Shown in pieces: positions 39,356 through 48,386 of a stretch of 64,000 nucleotides of DNA. Under the pieces are notes generated by a model that was not told the DNA's origin, ran no database searches, and worked only from the letters and a program-made list of their open reading frames with translations. Location of the stretch: NCBI GenBank assembly GCA_030148865.1, contig JASBSR010000010.1, forward strand, positions 60,768 to 124,767, written 5' to 3'. This DNA comes from Gammaproteobacteria bacterium. GTDB taxonomy: Bacteria > Pseudomonadota > Gammaproteobacteria > SZUA-229. Both the position numbers and the translations under genes were made by a program. Every line of letters starts with the position of its first letter. The first letter of the stretch is position 1.

Positions 39356-39910
39356 TCAAAACAAATAACAATATCGCCACGCTGTGCCGGTAGCATCACG
39401 TAATGCTTCCAGCAGGGCAGTTTGCGGGATGGCTTCTTTCGGATAAATATCCGTGATCTCGATAAACACACGGGCAAAGCCAGCGCCTTTGCGCCAGTGA
39501 TACTGCCACGGTGCGTCAGTGTGCTGACACTGTGGGCATTGCCAGCGGCTGTCGCTATCCAGCGTGTCGAGCATTGTCTTTTTGTAATCAAAGGCTGCTC
39601 TGCACTGTGGGCAATTGGGCGCGCGTGTGTGTTCACCCACCATGGCAGTGATGTGCTCATATGTATGTATGCGCAGATGGCTGAATTCTTCCTTGTCCGG
39701 CTCGGCGGCGAAGCGAATATTGGGCGCGCAGCCCATGAAGGCGATGTGGTCAAAAAACCGGTCGCCGGCGGTGTAGTGATCTGTGTCCATGGGTTCGCCT
39801 GCGAGACCGAGTTCGCTGAGCTGATGCGCAAATGCTGTTGCCTCAGCGGGCAGCCACTCGGGCGACTCTGAAAATAATAACAATGAGGCGGTGGCAAGAT
39901 AGCCGCTCAT
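39356..39910 (-). CDS. Conserved-looking zinc-ribbon protein of unknown function
   Basis: A 184-residue soluble protein. Two CxxC pairs (CPQC at about 100-103 and CPQC at about 125-128, separated by an acidic loop) suggest a zinc ribbon. The N-terminal half includes GDRFFDHIAFMGCAPNI. I do not recognise a named family. It overlaps the ccoS stop (ATGA), so it is translationally coupled to a cbb3 oxidase maturation gene, which suggests but does not prove a link. A same-strand frame at 39229-39897 is a shadow. Confidence 0.6.
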   Translation of the reverse strand: MSGYLATASLLLFSESPEWLPAEATAFAHQLSELGLAGEPMDTDHYTAGDRFFDHIAFMGCAPNIRFAAEPDKEEFSHLRIHTYEHITAMVGEHTRAPNCPQCRAAFDYKKTMLDTLDSDSRWQCPQCQHTDAPWQYHWRKGAGFARVFIEITDIYPKEAIPQTALLEALRDATGTAWRYCYLF

Positions 39911-40083
39911 TTTTTATGCCCCGGGTTTTTGTTCTCCGGGGGGTTGTCATCGTCCATCAGGATGCGATGCGCCGGGCCTTCGAGGTCATCGAACTGATCG
40001 GATTTCACCGCCCAGAAAAAAACGGCAACAATGACGCCGGCCAGTACCAGCACGATGGGTAAGAGCAGATAGATAATATCCAT
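39907..40083 (-). CDS. ccoS: cbb3-type cytochrome oxidase assembly protein CcoS
   Basis: A 58-residue single-span membrane protein: MDIIYLLLPIVLVLAGVIVA is the anchor, followed by FFWAVKSDQFDDLEGPAHRI (the family motif with SDQFDDLEGP) and an acidic/proline tail. CcoS is needed for haem and copper insertion into CcoN. It is too short for long-frame scans. It is downstream of ccoI on the same strand, separated by a palindrome. Confidence 0.9.
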   Translation of the reverse strand: MDIIYLLLPIVLVLAGVIVAVFFWAVKSDQFDDLEGPAHRILMDDDNPPENKNPGHKK

Positions 40084-40140
40084 GCTGAGATTATAAACCG
40101 ATTACTGTCTGGAGATTGTTTTTAAAAAAACAGAATCAGG

Positions 40141-40210
40141 CCGCAAAAGTCGCAAAGCACGCAGTGTTTGTTGTGGATTTGTCTGTCTGCGTGCTTTGCG
40201 CATTCCGTGG
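40141..40210. repeat. Palindrome of the CCGCAAAAGTCGCAAAG type between ccoI and ccoS
   Basis: Left arm 40141-40164 (CCGCAAAAGTCGCAAAGCAC, then GCAG) and right arm 40187-40210 (CTGCGTGCTTTGCG, then CATTCCGTGG) are inverted copies. It may separate or terminate the ccoI transcript from ccoS. Confidence 0.75.
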
Positions 40211-40256
40211 CTTATGTTTGATATATTGGTATGTCACTGGTACTTGAGTGTAAAGA

Positions 40257-42737
40257 TTATTGTAATTTCAGCCGTGTCAGCCGCAGCGCATTTAACACCA
40301 CAATCAATGAGCTCGCCGACATGCCGATGGCCGCCAGCCAGGGCGCGACATAACCCATGGCGGCGGCTGGTATGGCAATAATATTGTAGCCAGTCGCCCA
40401 CAGCAGGTTTTGCTGGATAATGCGTAATGATCGTTGAGCGATGCGGTGTGCATCGGCGAGATGCAGGATATTATTCGACAGTAAAATCATATCTGCGCTC
40501 GCGGCGGCCAGTTGAGTTCCATTGCCCATGGCGATGGAAACATCGGCACCCGCGAGCACGGGCGCGTCGTTAATACCATCACCGATCATCGCGATGATCG
40601 CACCCTGTTGTTGCAACTTACGGACGGCGGTGAGTTTGTCTTCGGGACTTAAGTTCGCGTGCACGTGTTCGATACCAAGAGCGTCGGCGATGCGTTGTGT
40701 AATTGCAAGATGATCGCCGCTGTATAAATGCAATGTTTTGTTGTTTGTTTGTAACTGCGAGACCAGCTCCGCAGTTTCAGTGCGCACCCTGTCGTCCAGG
40801 GCAAACACAGCGTGTACCTGATCATCGCTGGCGAGTGCCACCAGGCTGAGCTCAGAAATGCCGTGGGTTAATAACAGTTCATCCGCAACACTCGCTGCGC
40901 ATACGGTTTGTATATAATGCAGACTGCCCAGATACCAGACAGTATGGTCAATTTTTCCGCGAACGCCGCCACCCGCAGTGTTGTATAAATCACTGGCGTG
41001 CAAGGTACTGCTGCCCGCTGCGCGGACCAGGCCTTTGGCGGCAGGGTGTTCTGAACCGGCTTCGAGTGCGGCGGCAATATTTAAACAGCTTGCTGCATCG
41101 CGATTACCCAGGGCCAGTGTTTTTACCAGAGTCAACCTGCCCGTGGTCAGGGTGCCAGTTTTGTCGAATACAAAATCGGTGACCCGCGCCAGAGTTTCCA
41201 GTGCCTTGCCAGTATTGCTCAGCACACCGATGCGCGCCAGCGCACCACTGGCAGCGGTGATCGCGGTCGGCGTGGCTAATGACAAAGCGCAGGGGCAGGT
41301 GACCACCAGTGTGGCGATCGTGATCTGCAACCACGCGGGGTTGTCGGCCTGCCACCAGTAAAATGCGACGCCGGCGGCGACCACTAGAATCACAGCGACA
41401 AAGCGCGCGGCGATGCGATCCGCGAGTTGTGCGATATTGGGTTTGTGGTTTTGCGCCTGCTCCAGCAATCGCTGTATTGAAGCCAGCACGGTATCATCGC
41501 CAATCTTCTGGACACGAATAATTAAAGGACTTTCAGTGTTGGTGCTGCCACCAATCACAGTGTCGCCAATATTGCGTATTACGGGTAAGCTCTCGCCAGT
41601 GAGCAGCGATTCGTTGACCCCCGAGCAACCGTCGATAACGATGCCATCGACCGCGATGTTTTCGCCCGGGCGCACCAGAATGCGGTCGCCGATGATGAGC
41701 TCTGCGACGGCGATATTGAGCTGTTGATCAACCCCGTTTTCGTGGATCAGCTTAGTGGCGACTGCCGGCTGTAGATTGAGTAGAGTTTCAGTGGCTTCGG
41801 CGGTGCGTTTGCGCGCGCTCATTTCAAAATAACGCGCGCCCAGTAAAAAAAACGTGAACATCGCGACTGAATCATAATACACCGCGCCCGAGCCCTGCAC
41901 GGTGTGCAATACGCTGGCGCTAAAGGCAATGCCCATGCCGAGTGCGACCGGCACGTCCATACCGACGCGCCGATTCTTAATATCGCGCCAGGCCGATTCA
42001 AAAAACGTGCGCGAGGAAAATAATAATAGTGGCACGCACACCAGCAAACTGAGCCAGCGGAATAGCTGTAGAAATTCGGTTTCTATCCCCCACCATTCAC
42101 CGCTGTACATGGCGACGGCAAGAATCATGATCTGCATGCCGAGTACCCCGGCCAGGCCGAGGCGTCGCAGTTGCGTTTTGCGCTGGCGCTCGATCATCGC
42201 CTGCTGGCGATCAGGGTCGTAAGGGTGCGCGAGATAGCCGATGCGACTGATGGCTTCGAGAATTTGGCTGAGCTGTATTTTTGAGTTATCCCAGCGCACG
42301 CGCGCGCGGTGCGTGCTGTAATTAATGCTGACCGCCAGCACCCCGGGCAGGGCGCCGAGATGGCGTTCGTTGAGCCAGAGGCAGGCAGCGCAGACGATCC
42401 CTTCGAGAATGAGTGCGACTTCGCGGATATCAGTCGCTCCCGGGGCGCTCTCGGAGTTGATCTCGGTTTCGATAAAGTGCTGTTGCACCATGGGTTTATC
42501 GTAGGCTTTGAGCTGCTCGAGAAATGCCGGAACCAGTTCCTCGGGTCGCGTCGGGCTGGCGCTGCGATAGCGATAAAAATCAGTCATGCCACCTTTGACG
42601 ATGGCTTCGGCCACCGCCTGGCAGCCGTGGCAGCACATGGCGCGGTCTTCACCGTCGATTTCCACACAAATGTGGCTGCCGGCGGGGACTGGTAGCTGGC
42701 AGTGAAAACAGCTGATTTGTGGGGTAGTTGAGCTCAT
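40257..42737 (-). CDS. ccoI: Copper-translocating P-type ATPase CcoI (cbb3 assembly)
   Basis: An 826-residue P1B ATPase. The N-terminus has two Cys pairs (CFHC, CCHGC) and an HMA-like domain with VCAACLWLNE. Eight membrane segments are expected, with CPCALSLATPT in TM6, the phosphorylation site DKTGTLT and the hinge MIGDGINDAPVL. CcoI delivers copper for the CcoN CuB centre and is distinct from the housekeeping CopA. It lies with ccoS on the minus strand, 97 bases from divergent fnr. Confidence 0.93.
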   Translation of the reverse strand: MSSTTPQISCFHCQLPVPAGSHICVEIDGEDRAMCCHGCQAVAEAIVKGGMTDFYRYRSASPTRPEELVPAFLEQLKAYDKPMVQQHFIETEINSESAPGATDIREVALILEGIVCAACLWLNERHLGALPGVLAVSINYSTHRARVRWDNSKIQLSQILEAISRIGYLAHPYDPDRQQAMIERQRKTQLRRLGLAGVLGMQIMILAVAMYSGEWWGIETEFLQLFRWLSLLVCVPLLLFSSRTFFESAWRDIKNRRVGMDVPVALGMGIAFSASVLHTVQGSGAVYYDSVAMFTFFLLGARYFEMSARKRTAEATETLLNLQPAVATKLIHENGVDQQLNIAVAELIIGDRILVRPGENIAVDGIVIDGCSGVNESLLTGESLPVIRNIGDTVIGGSTNTESPLIIRVQKIGDDTVLASIQRLLEQAQNHKPNIAQLADRIAARFVAVILVVAAGVAFYWWQADNPAWLQITIATLVVTCPCALSLATPTAITAASGALARIGVLSNTGKALETLARVTDFVFDKTGTLTTGRLTLVKTLALGNRDAASCLNIAAALEAGSEHPAAKGLVRAAGSSTLHASDLYNTAGGGVRGKIDHTVWYLGSLHYIQTVCAASVADELLLTHGISELSLVALASDDQVHAVFALDDRVRTETAELVSQLQTNNKTLHLYSGDHLAITQRIADALGIEHVHANLSPEDKLTAVRKLQQQGAIIAMIGDGINDAPVLAGADVSIAMGNGTQLAAASADMILLSNNILHLADAHRIAQRSLRIIQQNLLWATGYNIIAIPAAAMGYVAPWLAAIGMSASSLIVVLNALRLTRLKLQ

Positions 42738-42833
42738 TCAGGTTGGGTGCAAAAATACCAGTTTATCGTATGTATGAAAAATGGACATGATTCATGTTAT
42801 AAACTTGTTTTCAGGTAGATTTAAGGGTGAGCC

Positions 42834-43568
42834 ATGAATGAAGCAGCTAGTCTAAATTTCGATACCCTCAAGCTGAGCTGTGGGCAATGCAATCTGCGCG
42901 AGCTGTGTTTTCCCTATGGTATGCCTGAAGAAGACTTGCACCGTCTGGATGCCGTGGTAGAGCTGCGTCGGCCCTTGCGCAAGGGCGATTATTTGTATCG
43001 CGAAAGTGGCCCGGCCAAATCGATTTTTGCGGTGCGCTCAGGTAGTCTGAAAACCATGGTCGAAAGCCCGAATGGTGATGAACAAATCGTCGGATTTCAT
43101 CTGGCGGGTGAGTTGGTGGGGCTGGACGGTTTCCGCGATGATAAACATACCTGTGCCTGTATTGCCCTGGAAACCAGCAGCGTCTGCGAGCTACCTGTCA
43201 GTCGTCTGGAACAGCTTTGTGAGCAAGTACCGGCGTTGCAAAAACAAATACGACGTATTATGGGTAAGGAAATCACAACCGATCATGCCATGCTGCTGAT
43301 GCTGGGCAAAATGAGTGCCGAGGAGAAGCTCGCAAGTTTTCTGTTGAGTTTATCGCGACGCATGGAAGAGCGTCGCTGGAAAGCGGATGATTTTGTGCTC
43401 AGTATGCCGCGCCAGGATATTGCGAATTATTTAGGGCTGGCAGTTGAAACGGTGAGTCGGTTGTTCGCGAATTATCAGGAAGAAGGTATCATCGATGTAG
43501 ATCGACGCCGGATTCATATCAGACAAATGCAACGACTTGAGCAGATTGTTGGTGAGTGCAAATCGTAA
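42834..43568 (+). CDS. fnr: FNR-type oxygen-sensing transcription regulator
   Basis: A 244-residue CRP/FNR protein. Four cysteines for the oxygen-labile [4Fe-4S] cluster are kept: Cys16, Cys19 and Cys25 in SCGQCNLRELC, and Cys118 in ETSSVCELP. The C-terminal helix-turn-helix reads DIANYLGLAVETVSRLF, with the Glu-Ser-Arg set that reads TTGAT half-sites. It probably controls hemN and the cco genes nearby when oxygen is low. It is divergent from ccoI. Confidence 0.95.
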   Translation: MNEAASLNFDTLKLSCGQCNLRELCFPYGMPEEDLHRLDAVVELRRPLRKGDYLYRESGPAKSIFAVRSGSLKTMVESPNGDEQIVGFHLAGELVGLDGFRDDKHTCACIALETSSVCELPVSRLEQLCEQVPALQKQIRRIMGKEITTDHAMLLMLGKMSAEEKLASFLLSLSRRMEERRWKADDFVLSMPRQDIANYLGLAVETVSRLFANYQEEGIIDVDRRRIHIRQMQRLEQIVGECKS

Positions 43569-43596
43569 GCGGTAAAAAAATAATAACGCAAATTCG

Positions 43597-43660
43597 CCCT
43601 TAGCGAAGAGTCTCGGCACTGTGGTATCAGATTCTTCACTGGTGCTCAGAATGACAATGA
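43597..43660. repeat. Degraded TCAGAATGACA repeat between fnr and hemN
   Basis: AGATTCTTCACTGG then TGCTCAGAATGACA (about 43631-43656) is a variant of the TCATTTCGA/TCGAAATGACA repeat seen inside the composite palindromes at 1278-1381 and 39251-39313. Nothing else is recognised between 43569 and 43753. Confidence 0.5.
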
Positions 43661-43753
43661 CACCGAGGTCTGTTTTGAAATGAGCGTGTACCGGCATTCA
43701 GTAGCGGACAACGGATGCCGGATGTTGGTAAAACTTAAAGTTTCCGGCATATT

Positions 43754-45142
43754 TCAAATGACCCGTGAATACTGCTCTTCCTGCTGGCGTTCCTGTAAAT
43801 AGCGGTCAAACTCCATGCAGATACTTCTCACCAGCAAGCGTCCTTCGGGTGTTATCTCGATCAGCTCGGGCGTCATTTGTAGCAGGCCGTCGTGCATCAT
43901 TTTGCTTAGATGTATCATCGAAGCGTCGAAATAACGGCTAAAATTTATCCGCCATTTTTCCTCGATATGTTTGATGTCGAGCCTGAAATTACACATCAGT
44001 TCGTTGATAATCTCGCGTCTTAAAATATCGTCAGATTCAAGCTCGATGCCTCGGTATATCGGTATTTGTTCGAGGAGTAGGGCCGATTCGTAATCCTCCA
44101 GCGATTTAACATTCTGACTGTAATTGTCCCCGATCTGACTGATGGCGGTAATGCCCATGGCAACAATGTCACAGTCAGCGTGGGTAGAATAGCCCTGAAA
44201 ATTTCGTTGCAGAGTTCCGTTGTTTTGCGCTTTGACCAGGTCGTCACTGGCTTTGGCGAAATGATCCATGCCAATGTAAACATAACCTGCTTGCTGGAGA
44301 CGATCGATCGCCAGCTGCAGCAACTCGAGTTTGATCATGGGATCGGGTAAATCGTCCGCCTCGATTCTGCGTTGCGGTTTGAATAACTCGGGCATATGTG
44401 CGTAATTATAAACCGCGATACGATCGGGATCGGCGGTAATAATCTGCTCCAGGGTATCTGCAAAACTTTTTGTGGTTTGTTTTGGCAGACCATACATCAG
44501 ATCGATATTAATTGAATGAAAATCATGGTCTTTGGCGGCCTTGATGTTGGCTAGCACCAATTGTTTATCCTGTACGCGATTCACAGCCTGCTGAACATCG
44601 TGGTCAAAATCCTGTACCCCGAAACTGATGCGATTGAAGCCGAAGGATCGCAATAGCATGAGCCTCGCCGGGGTGACTGTGCGTGGATCGACCTCGATGC
44701 TGTATTCACCTTCAGATTCACTCATGGTGAAATGTTTTGCTGTTGTATTTAAAATTTGTTCAATTTCCTGATCCTGTAAAAAGGTTGGCGTTCCGCCACC
44801 CCAGTGCATCTGGGTGACTTTTCGATCACGATCAAACAGCGAGCCCTGTAATGCGATTTCGCGTTGTAGCAGCCTCACATAGGAGCTGGTTTTGCTCTTG
44901 TCTTTGGTGACAATCTTGCTGCAGCCGCAGTAGTAGCAAATCGTGTTGCAAAATGGGATGTGGAAGTAGAGTGACAGCGAACCCGGGATGGGGTCATCAT
45001 TACTTTGTGCGACCCAGTCGGTATAGTCGTGTGAACCAATGGCAGTACTGAATTGCAGAGCGGTGGGGTAGGATGTATAGCGCGGCCCGGTGCGATCATA
45101 ACGATTAATCAGATCCTGGTTTAAATACGTTTTGACGGCCAC
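43754..45142 (-). CDS. hemN: Oxygen-independent coproporphyrinogen III oxidase (radical SAM)
   Basis: A 462-residue radical SAM enzyme of full HemN length (not the shorter HemW). YFHIPFCNTICYYCGC contains the CxxxCxxC for the [4Fe-4S] cluster plus the extra Cys; MHWGGGTPTFL and IDLMYGLPKQT follow. It decarboxylates coproporphyrinogen III without oxygen. Two FNR/Anr-like boxes upstream and the nearby fnr gene support induction at low oxygen. Confidence 0.95.
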   Translation of the reverse strand: MAVKTYLNQDLINRYDRTGPRYTSYPTALQFSTAIGSHDYTDWVAQSNDDPIPGSLSLYFHIPFCNTICYYCGCSKIVTKDKSKTSSYVRLLQREIALQGSLFDRDRKVTQMHWGGGTPTFLQDQEIEQILNTTAKHFTMSESEGEYSIEVDPRTVTPARLMLLRSFGFNRISFGVQDFDHDVQQAVNRVQDKQLVLANIKAAKDHDFHSINIDLMYGLPKQTTKSFADTLEQIITADPDRIAVYNYAHMPELFKPQRRIEADDLPDPMIKLELLQLAIDRLQQAGYVYIGMDHFAKASDDLVKAQNNGTLQRNFQGYSTHADCDIVAMGITAISQIGDNYSQNVKSLEDYESALLLEQIPIYRGIELESDDILRREIINELMCNFRLDIKHIEEKWRINFSRYFDASMIHLSKMMHDGLLQMTPELIEITPEGRLLVRSICMEFDRYLQERQQEEQYSRVI

Positions 45143-45205
45143 AAAACTTCCTTTAAGGTATAGTGAAACATTGTATCAGCTTAGGCGCTTTGAGTCCGGA
45201 AGTTC

Positions 45206-45219
45206 ATGACCTTAATCAA
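45206..45219. promoter_or_regulatory. FNR/Anr-like box upstream of hemN
   Basis: ATGACCTTAATCAA (reverse complement TTGATTAAGGTCAT) matches the Anr-type consensus TTGATNNNNRTCAA at all but one informative position. A TACAAT hexamer lies at 45176-45171 on the minus strand, with a spacing longer than the usual activating arrangement. Regulation of hemN is inferred. Confidence 0.5.
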
Positions 45220-45271
45220 GCTTCATGGCATAAATGCTGTCTCGTTGTTGGCTTTAGCAGCTGCAGGTAAT

Positions 45272-45285
45272 TTGATATAGGTCAT
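45272..45285. promoter_or_regulatory. Second FNR/Anr-like box
   Basis: TTGATATAGGTCAT shows the same one-position departure from TTGATNNNNRTCAA as the box at 45206. It is 66 bases from that site, in the hemN/Yip1-family divergent region. Confidence 0.45.
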
Positions 45286-45451
45286 GCGCGGGTCTTCAAG
45301 GTTCAGCTAAAGTACGCCGAAATTACCTGACCGGTGGTACCGGGGGTGGGTGGGCTGTATTGAGAAATGCTTGAACCAGGCGGCTAGCAGAGTATTATGA
45401 CTTCATATTTTGATCTCTCATAAACAACAATGATAATTGGAGAAGATTTGT

Positions 45452-46057
45452 ATGAAGATGCTTTCCCATATCTATGGGCTGCTCACCAGTCCTGGCGACG
45501 AATGGAATAAAATCCGTGACGAAAAATGCACCATCGGTAAATGTTATTGCTCGTATGTTCTTGTGTTAGCGGCGATACCGCCAGTTTCAGGGTATTTTGG
45601 CACCACTTTATTTGGCTGGGAAATCGGTGGCCGCGAGGCGATCAAGCTTTCCCCCGATAGCGCTCTGATGATCGCGCTGGCCTATTATCTGGTGATGCTG
45701 ATCGGTGTTTTTTCGGTGGGTTTCATGATTCACTGGATGGGTAAAACCTATGGTACTACCCAGATCCTGCCACGTTGTATCTCGCTGGCGGCCTATGTCG
45801 CCACACCGATGTTTCTGGTGGGAGTTTTTGAGCTATTTCCGATTCTCTGGCTGAATTTTCTGGTCGGCCTGCCAGCGCTGGCCTATTCGGTGTACCTGCT
45901 GTATACCGGGGTGCCGATCATGATGGAGATATCGGAAGAGCGTGGTTTTTTGTTTTCCAGCGCGGTGCTGGCAGTGGGTCTGGTCACATTGGTGACTGTG
46001 CTGGCGGCCACGGCTATTTTGTGGGGCTCGGGCTTTGCGCCAAAATTTATTGATTAG
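45452..46057 (+). CDS. Yip1-domain-type membrane protein
   Basis: A 201-residue inner-membrane protein with about five hydrophobic segments (roughly 30-50, 72-100, 112-135, 137-157 and 172-195). The N-terminal helix ending SPGDEWNKIRDEK and the SLAAYVATPMFLVG, NFLVGLPALAYSVYLLYTG segments match Yip1-domain proteins, which have no assigned bacterial function. ATG 45452 has GGAGAAG about 8 bases upstream. Position between hemN and ccoN with FNR-like boxes upstream suggests a role in low-oxygen growth, but this is inference. Confidence 0.75.
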   Translation: MKMLSHIYGLLTSPGDEWNKIRDEKCTIGKCYCSYVLVLAAIPPVSGYFGTTLFGWEIGGREAIKLSPDSALMIALAYYLVMLIGVFSVGFMIHWMGKTYGTTQILPRCISLAAYVATPMFLVGVFELFPILWLNFLVGLPALAYSVYLLYTGVPIMMEISEERGFLFSSAVLAVGLVTLVTVLAATAILWGSGFAPKFID

Positions 46058-46160
46058 TGCAATAGCAGTTTTGAACTTACATTGATGCATGCAAATATAA
46101 TTATTTTCTAATATAATCTGCAACCCAGAAACCTGATTGAACGCTGAAAGGATAAAACCT

Positions 46161-47588
46161 ATGACAGAGCAGGCTATGACCTATAACTATAAAGTGGTGA
46201 GCCAGTTTGCCGTGATGACGGTGGTCTGGGGTATTGTTGGTATGCTGGTCGGGGTGTATATCGCCGCCGAGATGGCCTGGCCAGCACTGAACTTTGACAT
46301 CGCCTGGCTGAGCTTTGGTCGTCTGCGACCCCTGCACACCAATGCGGTGGTTTTTGCTTTTGGTGGTTCGGCGCTGTTTGCCACTTCATATTATGTGGTG
46401 CAGCGCACCTGTCATGTCCGCCTGATATCGGACAAGCTGGCGGCCTTTACCTTCTGGGGCTGGCAGGCAGTGATACTCAGCGCTGTGATCAGTCTGCCGC
46501 TAGGCTATACCTCGTCCAAAGAATACGCCGAACTGGAATGGCCGATTGATATTTTGATCACGGTGGTCTGGTTGTGTTATGCCTATGTTTTCTTCGGTAC
46601 GATTTTCAAACGCCGTATCAAGCACATTTACGTGGCCAACTGGTTCTTCGGCGCGTTTATCCTCACTGTGGCGATGCTGCATGTGGTGAACAGCGCGGCA
46701 GTACCGGTGTCGTTGATGAAATCGTATTCAGCCTATTCCGGTGTCCAGGATGCCATGGTGCAATGGTGGTACGGTCATAACGCAGTCGGTTTCTTTCTCA
46801 CTGCTGGCTTTCTTGGCATTATGTATTATTTCATTCCCAAGCAGGCTGAGCGTCCGGTGTATTCTTACCGACTTTCAGTCGTGCATTTCTGGGCACTTTC
46901 ATTCACCTATATCTGGGCCGGGCCGCATCATTTACATTACACCGCACTGCCTGACTGGACCCAGTCGCTGGGCATGGTGTTCTCACTGATATTGCTGGCA
47001 CCGTCCTGGGGTGGCATGATCAACGGTATTATGACGCTTTCAGGTGCCTGGGAAAAACTGCGTACTGATCCGATACTCAAGTTTTTGATTGTTTCGGTTT
47101 CGTTCTACGGTATGTCAACCTTCGAAGGCCCGATGATGGCGATCAAGACGGTGAACGCGCTGTCGCATTACACCGACTGGACCATTGGTCATGTACATTC
47201 CGGTGCGCTGGGCTGGGTGGCGATGATTAGTATTGGTGCGACCTATCACCTGATTCCACGTTTATTCGGTGTCGAGATGCACAGCAAAAAATTAATCGAA
47301 ACGCACTTCTGGTTAGCGACCACCGGCATCGTACTGTATATCACGGCGATGTGGATTTCTGGCATTATGCAGGGTTTGATGTGGCGCGCGGTTAACGCTG
47401 ACGGTACCTTGACCTACAGCTTTGTCGAAAGTGTGCAGGCGACACATCCGTTTTATATTATTCGTTTCGTCGGCGGCGTTTTCTTCCTCAGTGGTATGTT
47501 CCTCATGGCTTACAACGTGTTGAAAACGGTTTCCTTTGGTAAAGGCGCTGTGACTGCAACCATTCCTGCGCCCGCAGCTGCGCATTAG
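46161..47588 (+). CDS. ccoN: cbb3-type cytochrome c oxidase subunit I CcoN
   Basis: A 475-residue haem-copper oxidase core with twelve predicted membrane helices. Haem and copper ligands are visible in [34 protein letters not shown] and [14 protein letters not shown] sequence (here [14 protein letters not shown]). It holds low-spin haem b and the b3-CuB centre where oxygen is reduced. ATG 46161 has AAAGGA about 9 bases upstream; a TTG at 46137 is less likely. It heads ccoN-ccoO-ccoQ-ccoP. Confidence 0.96.
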   Translation: MTEQAMTYNYKVVSQFAVMTVVWGIVGMLVGVYIAAEMAWPALNFDIAWLSFGRLRPLHTNAVVFAFGGSALFATSYYVVQRTCHVRLISDKLAAFTFWGWQAVILSAVISLPLGYTSSKEYAELEWPIDILITVVWLCYAYVFFGTIFKRRIKHIYVANWFFGAFILTVAMLHVVNSAAVPVSLMKSYSAYSGVQDAMVQWWYGHNAVGFFLTAGFLGIMYYFIPKQAERPVYSYRLSVVHFWALSFTYIWAGPHHLHYTALPDWTQSLGMVFSLILLAPSWGGMINGIMTLSGAWEKLRTDPILKFLIVSVSFYGMSTFEGPMMAIKTVNALSHYTDWTIGHVHSGALGWVAMISIGATYHLIPRLFGVEMHSKKLIETHFWLATTGIVLYITAMWISGIMQGLMWRAVNADGTLTYSFVESVQATHPFYIIRFVGGVFFLSGMFLMAYNVLKTVSFGKGAVTATIPAPAAAH

Positions 47589-47596
47589 GAGGCCCT

Positions 47597-48211
47597 ATGT
47601 CTATTCAGGATAAAACAGAAACCAATGTCGGCCTGCTGATCGTGTTGTCACTGGTTGTCGTGATCTGGGGCGGGCTGGCGCAAATTGTGCCGCTGTTCTT
47701 CCAGAATTCGACCACCGAGCCGGTCGAAGGCCTGGAGCCATACTCCGCATTGCGTCTCGAAGGCCGCGATATTTATATTCGTGAAGGCTGTGTGGGTTGC
47801 CATTCGCAAATGGTACGTCCATTCCGTGCTGAAACCGAGCGTTATGGGCATTACTCAGTGGCCGGTGAATATATTTATGATCGCCCATTCCTCTGGGGTT
47901 CAAAGCGTACCGGTCCGGATCTGCAGCGTGTCGGTGGTCGTTATTCGGATGACTGGCATCGGGTGCATTTGACCAATCCACGCGATGTTGTGCCCGAATC
48001 GATCATGCCGTCATATCCGTGGCTGGCAAAAACTAAACTCGATGCTTCAGATATTCAGGACAAAATGCACGCTCTGAATCATGTTGCCTATAAGGCCTAT
48101 AGTGCAGAACAAATTGCTGCGGCACCTGCCGAGCTCGAAGGTAAAACCGAGCTAGATGCTGTGGTTGCGTATTTGCAGGGTCTGGGCATCCAGATCAAGG
48201 TAACGCGTTAA
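47597..48211 (+). CDS. ccoO: cbb3-type cytochrome c oxidase subunit II CcoO
   Basis: A 204-residue monohaem cytochrome c with one N-terminal membrane anchor (about 11-32). The haem site [14 protein letters not shown] is followed by [18 protein letters not shown] and the distal Met ligand in [11 protein letters not shown]. It passes electrons from CcoP to CcoN. It starts nine bases after ccoN and overlaps ccoQ by one base (TAATG). Confidence 0.96.
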   Translation: MSIQDKTETNVGLLIVLSLVVVIWGGLAQIVPLFFQNSTTEPVEGLEPYSALRLEGRDIYIREGCVGCHSQMVRPFRAETERYGHYSVAGEYIYDRPFLWGSKRTGPDLQRVGGRYSDDWHRVHLTNPRDVVPESIMPSYPWLAKTKLDASDIQDKMHALNHVAYKAYSAEQIAAAPAELEGKTELDAVVAYLQGLGIQIKVTR

Positions 48212-48384
48212 TGACGCCAGCATTTGTACAAAGCGTGTGGACGGTAATTGCGATGCTGGTGTTTATCGGCGTGGTGTTCTGGGCTTATGGCAAACACCGT
48301 AAAACTGATTTTGAACAGGCTAGCCGTATGGCCAGTGACGATGACCGACCTGTTGCACCGGGCAGCAAAGGGTCTGGGGAGTAA
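48211..48384 (+). CDS. ccoQ: cbb3-type oxidase subunit CcoQ
   Basis: A 57-residue single-span protein, [20 protein letters not shown] at its start, with a polar tail FEQASRMASDDDRP. CcoQ stabilises the complex. The ATG shares its first base with the ccoO stop. It ends two bases before ccoP. Confidence 0.9.
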   Translation: MTPAFVQSVWTVIAMLVFIGVVFWAYGKHRKTDFEQASRMASDDDRPVAPGSKGSGE

Positions 48385-48386
48385 AC

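Noticed and set aside
39229..39897. Second minus-strand frame of 222 codons over the zinc-ribbon gene
   Set aside because: It runs through the composite palindrome; the frame at 39356-39910 has a coupled start and CxxC pairs.
46078..46140. FNR site upstream of ccoN
   Set aside because: TTGATGCATGCAAA has only one good half-site, so it was not listed as a box.
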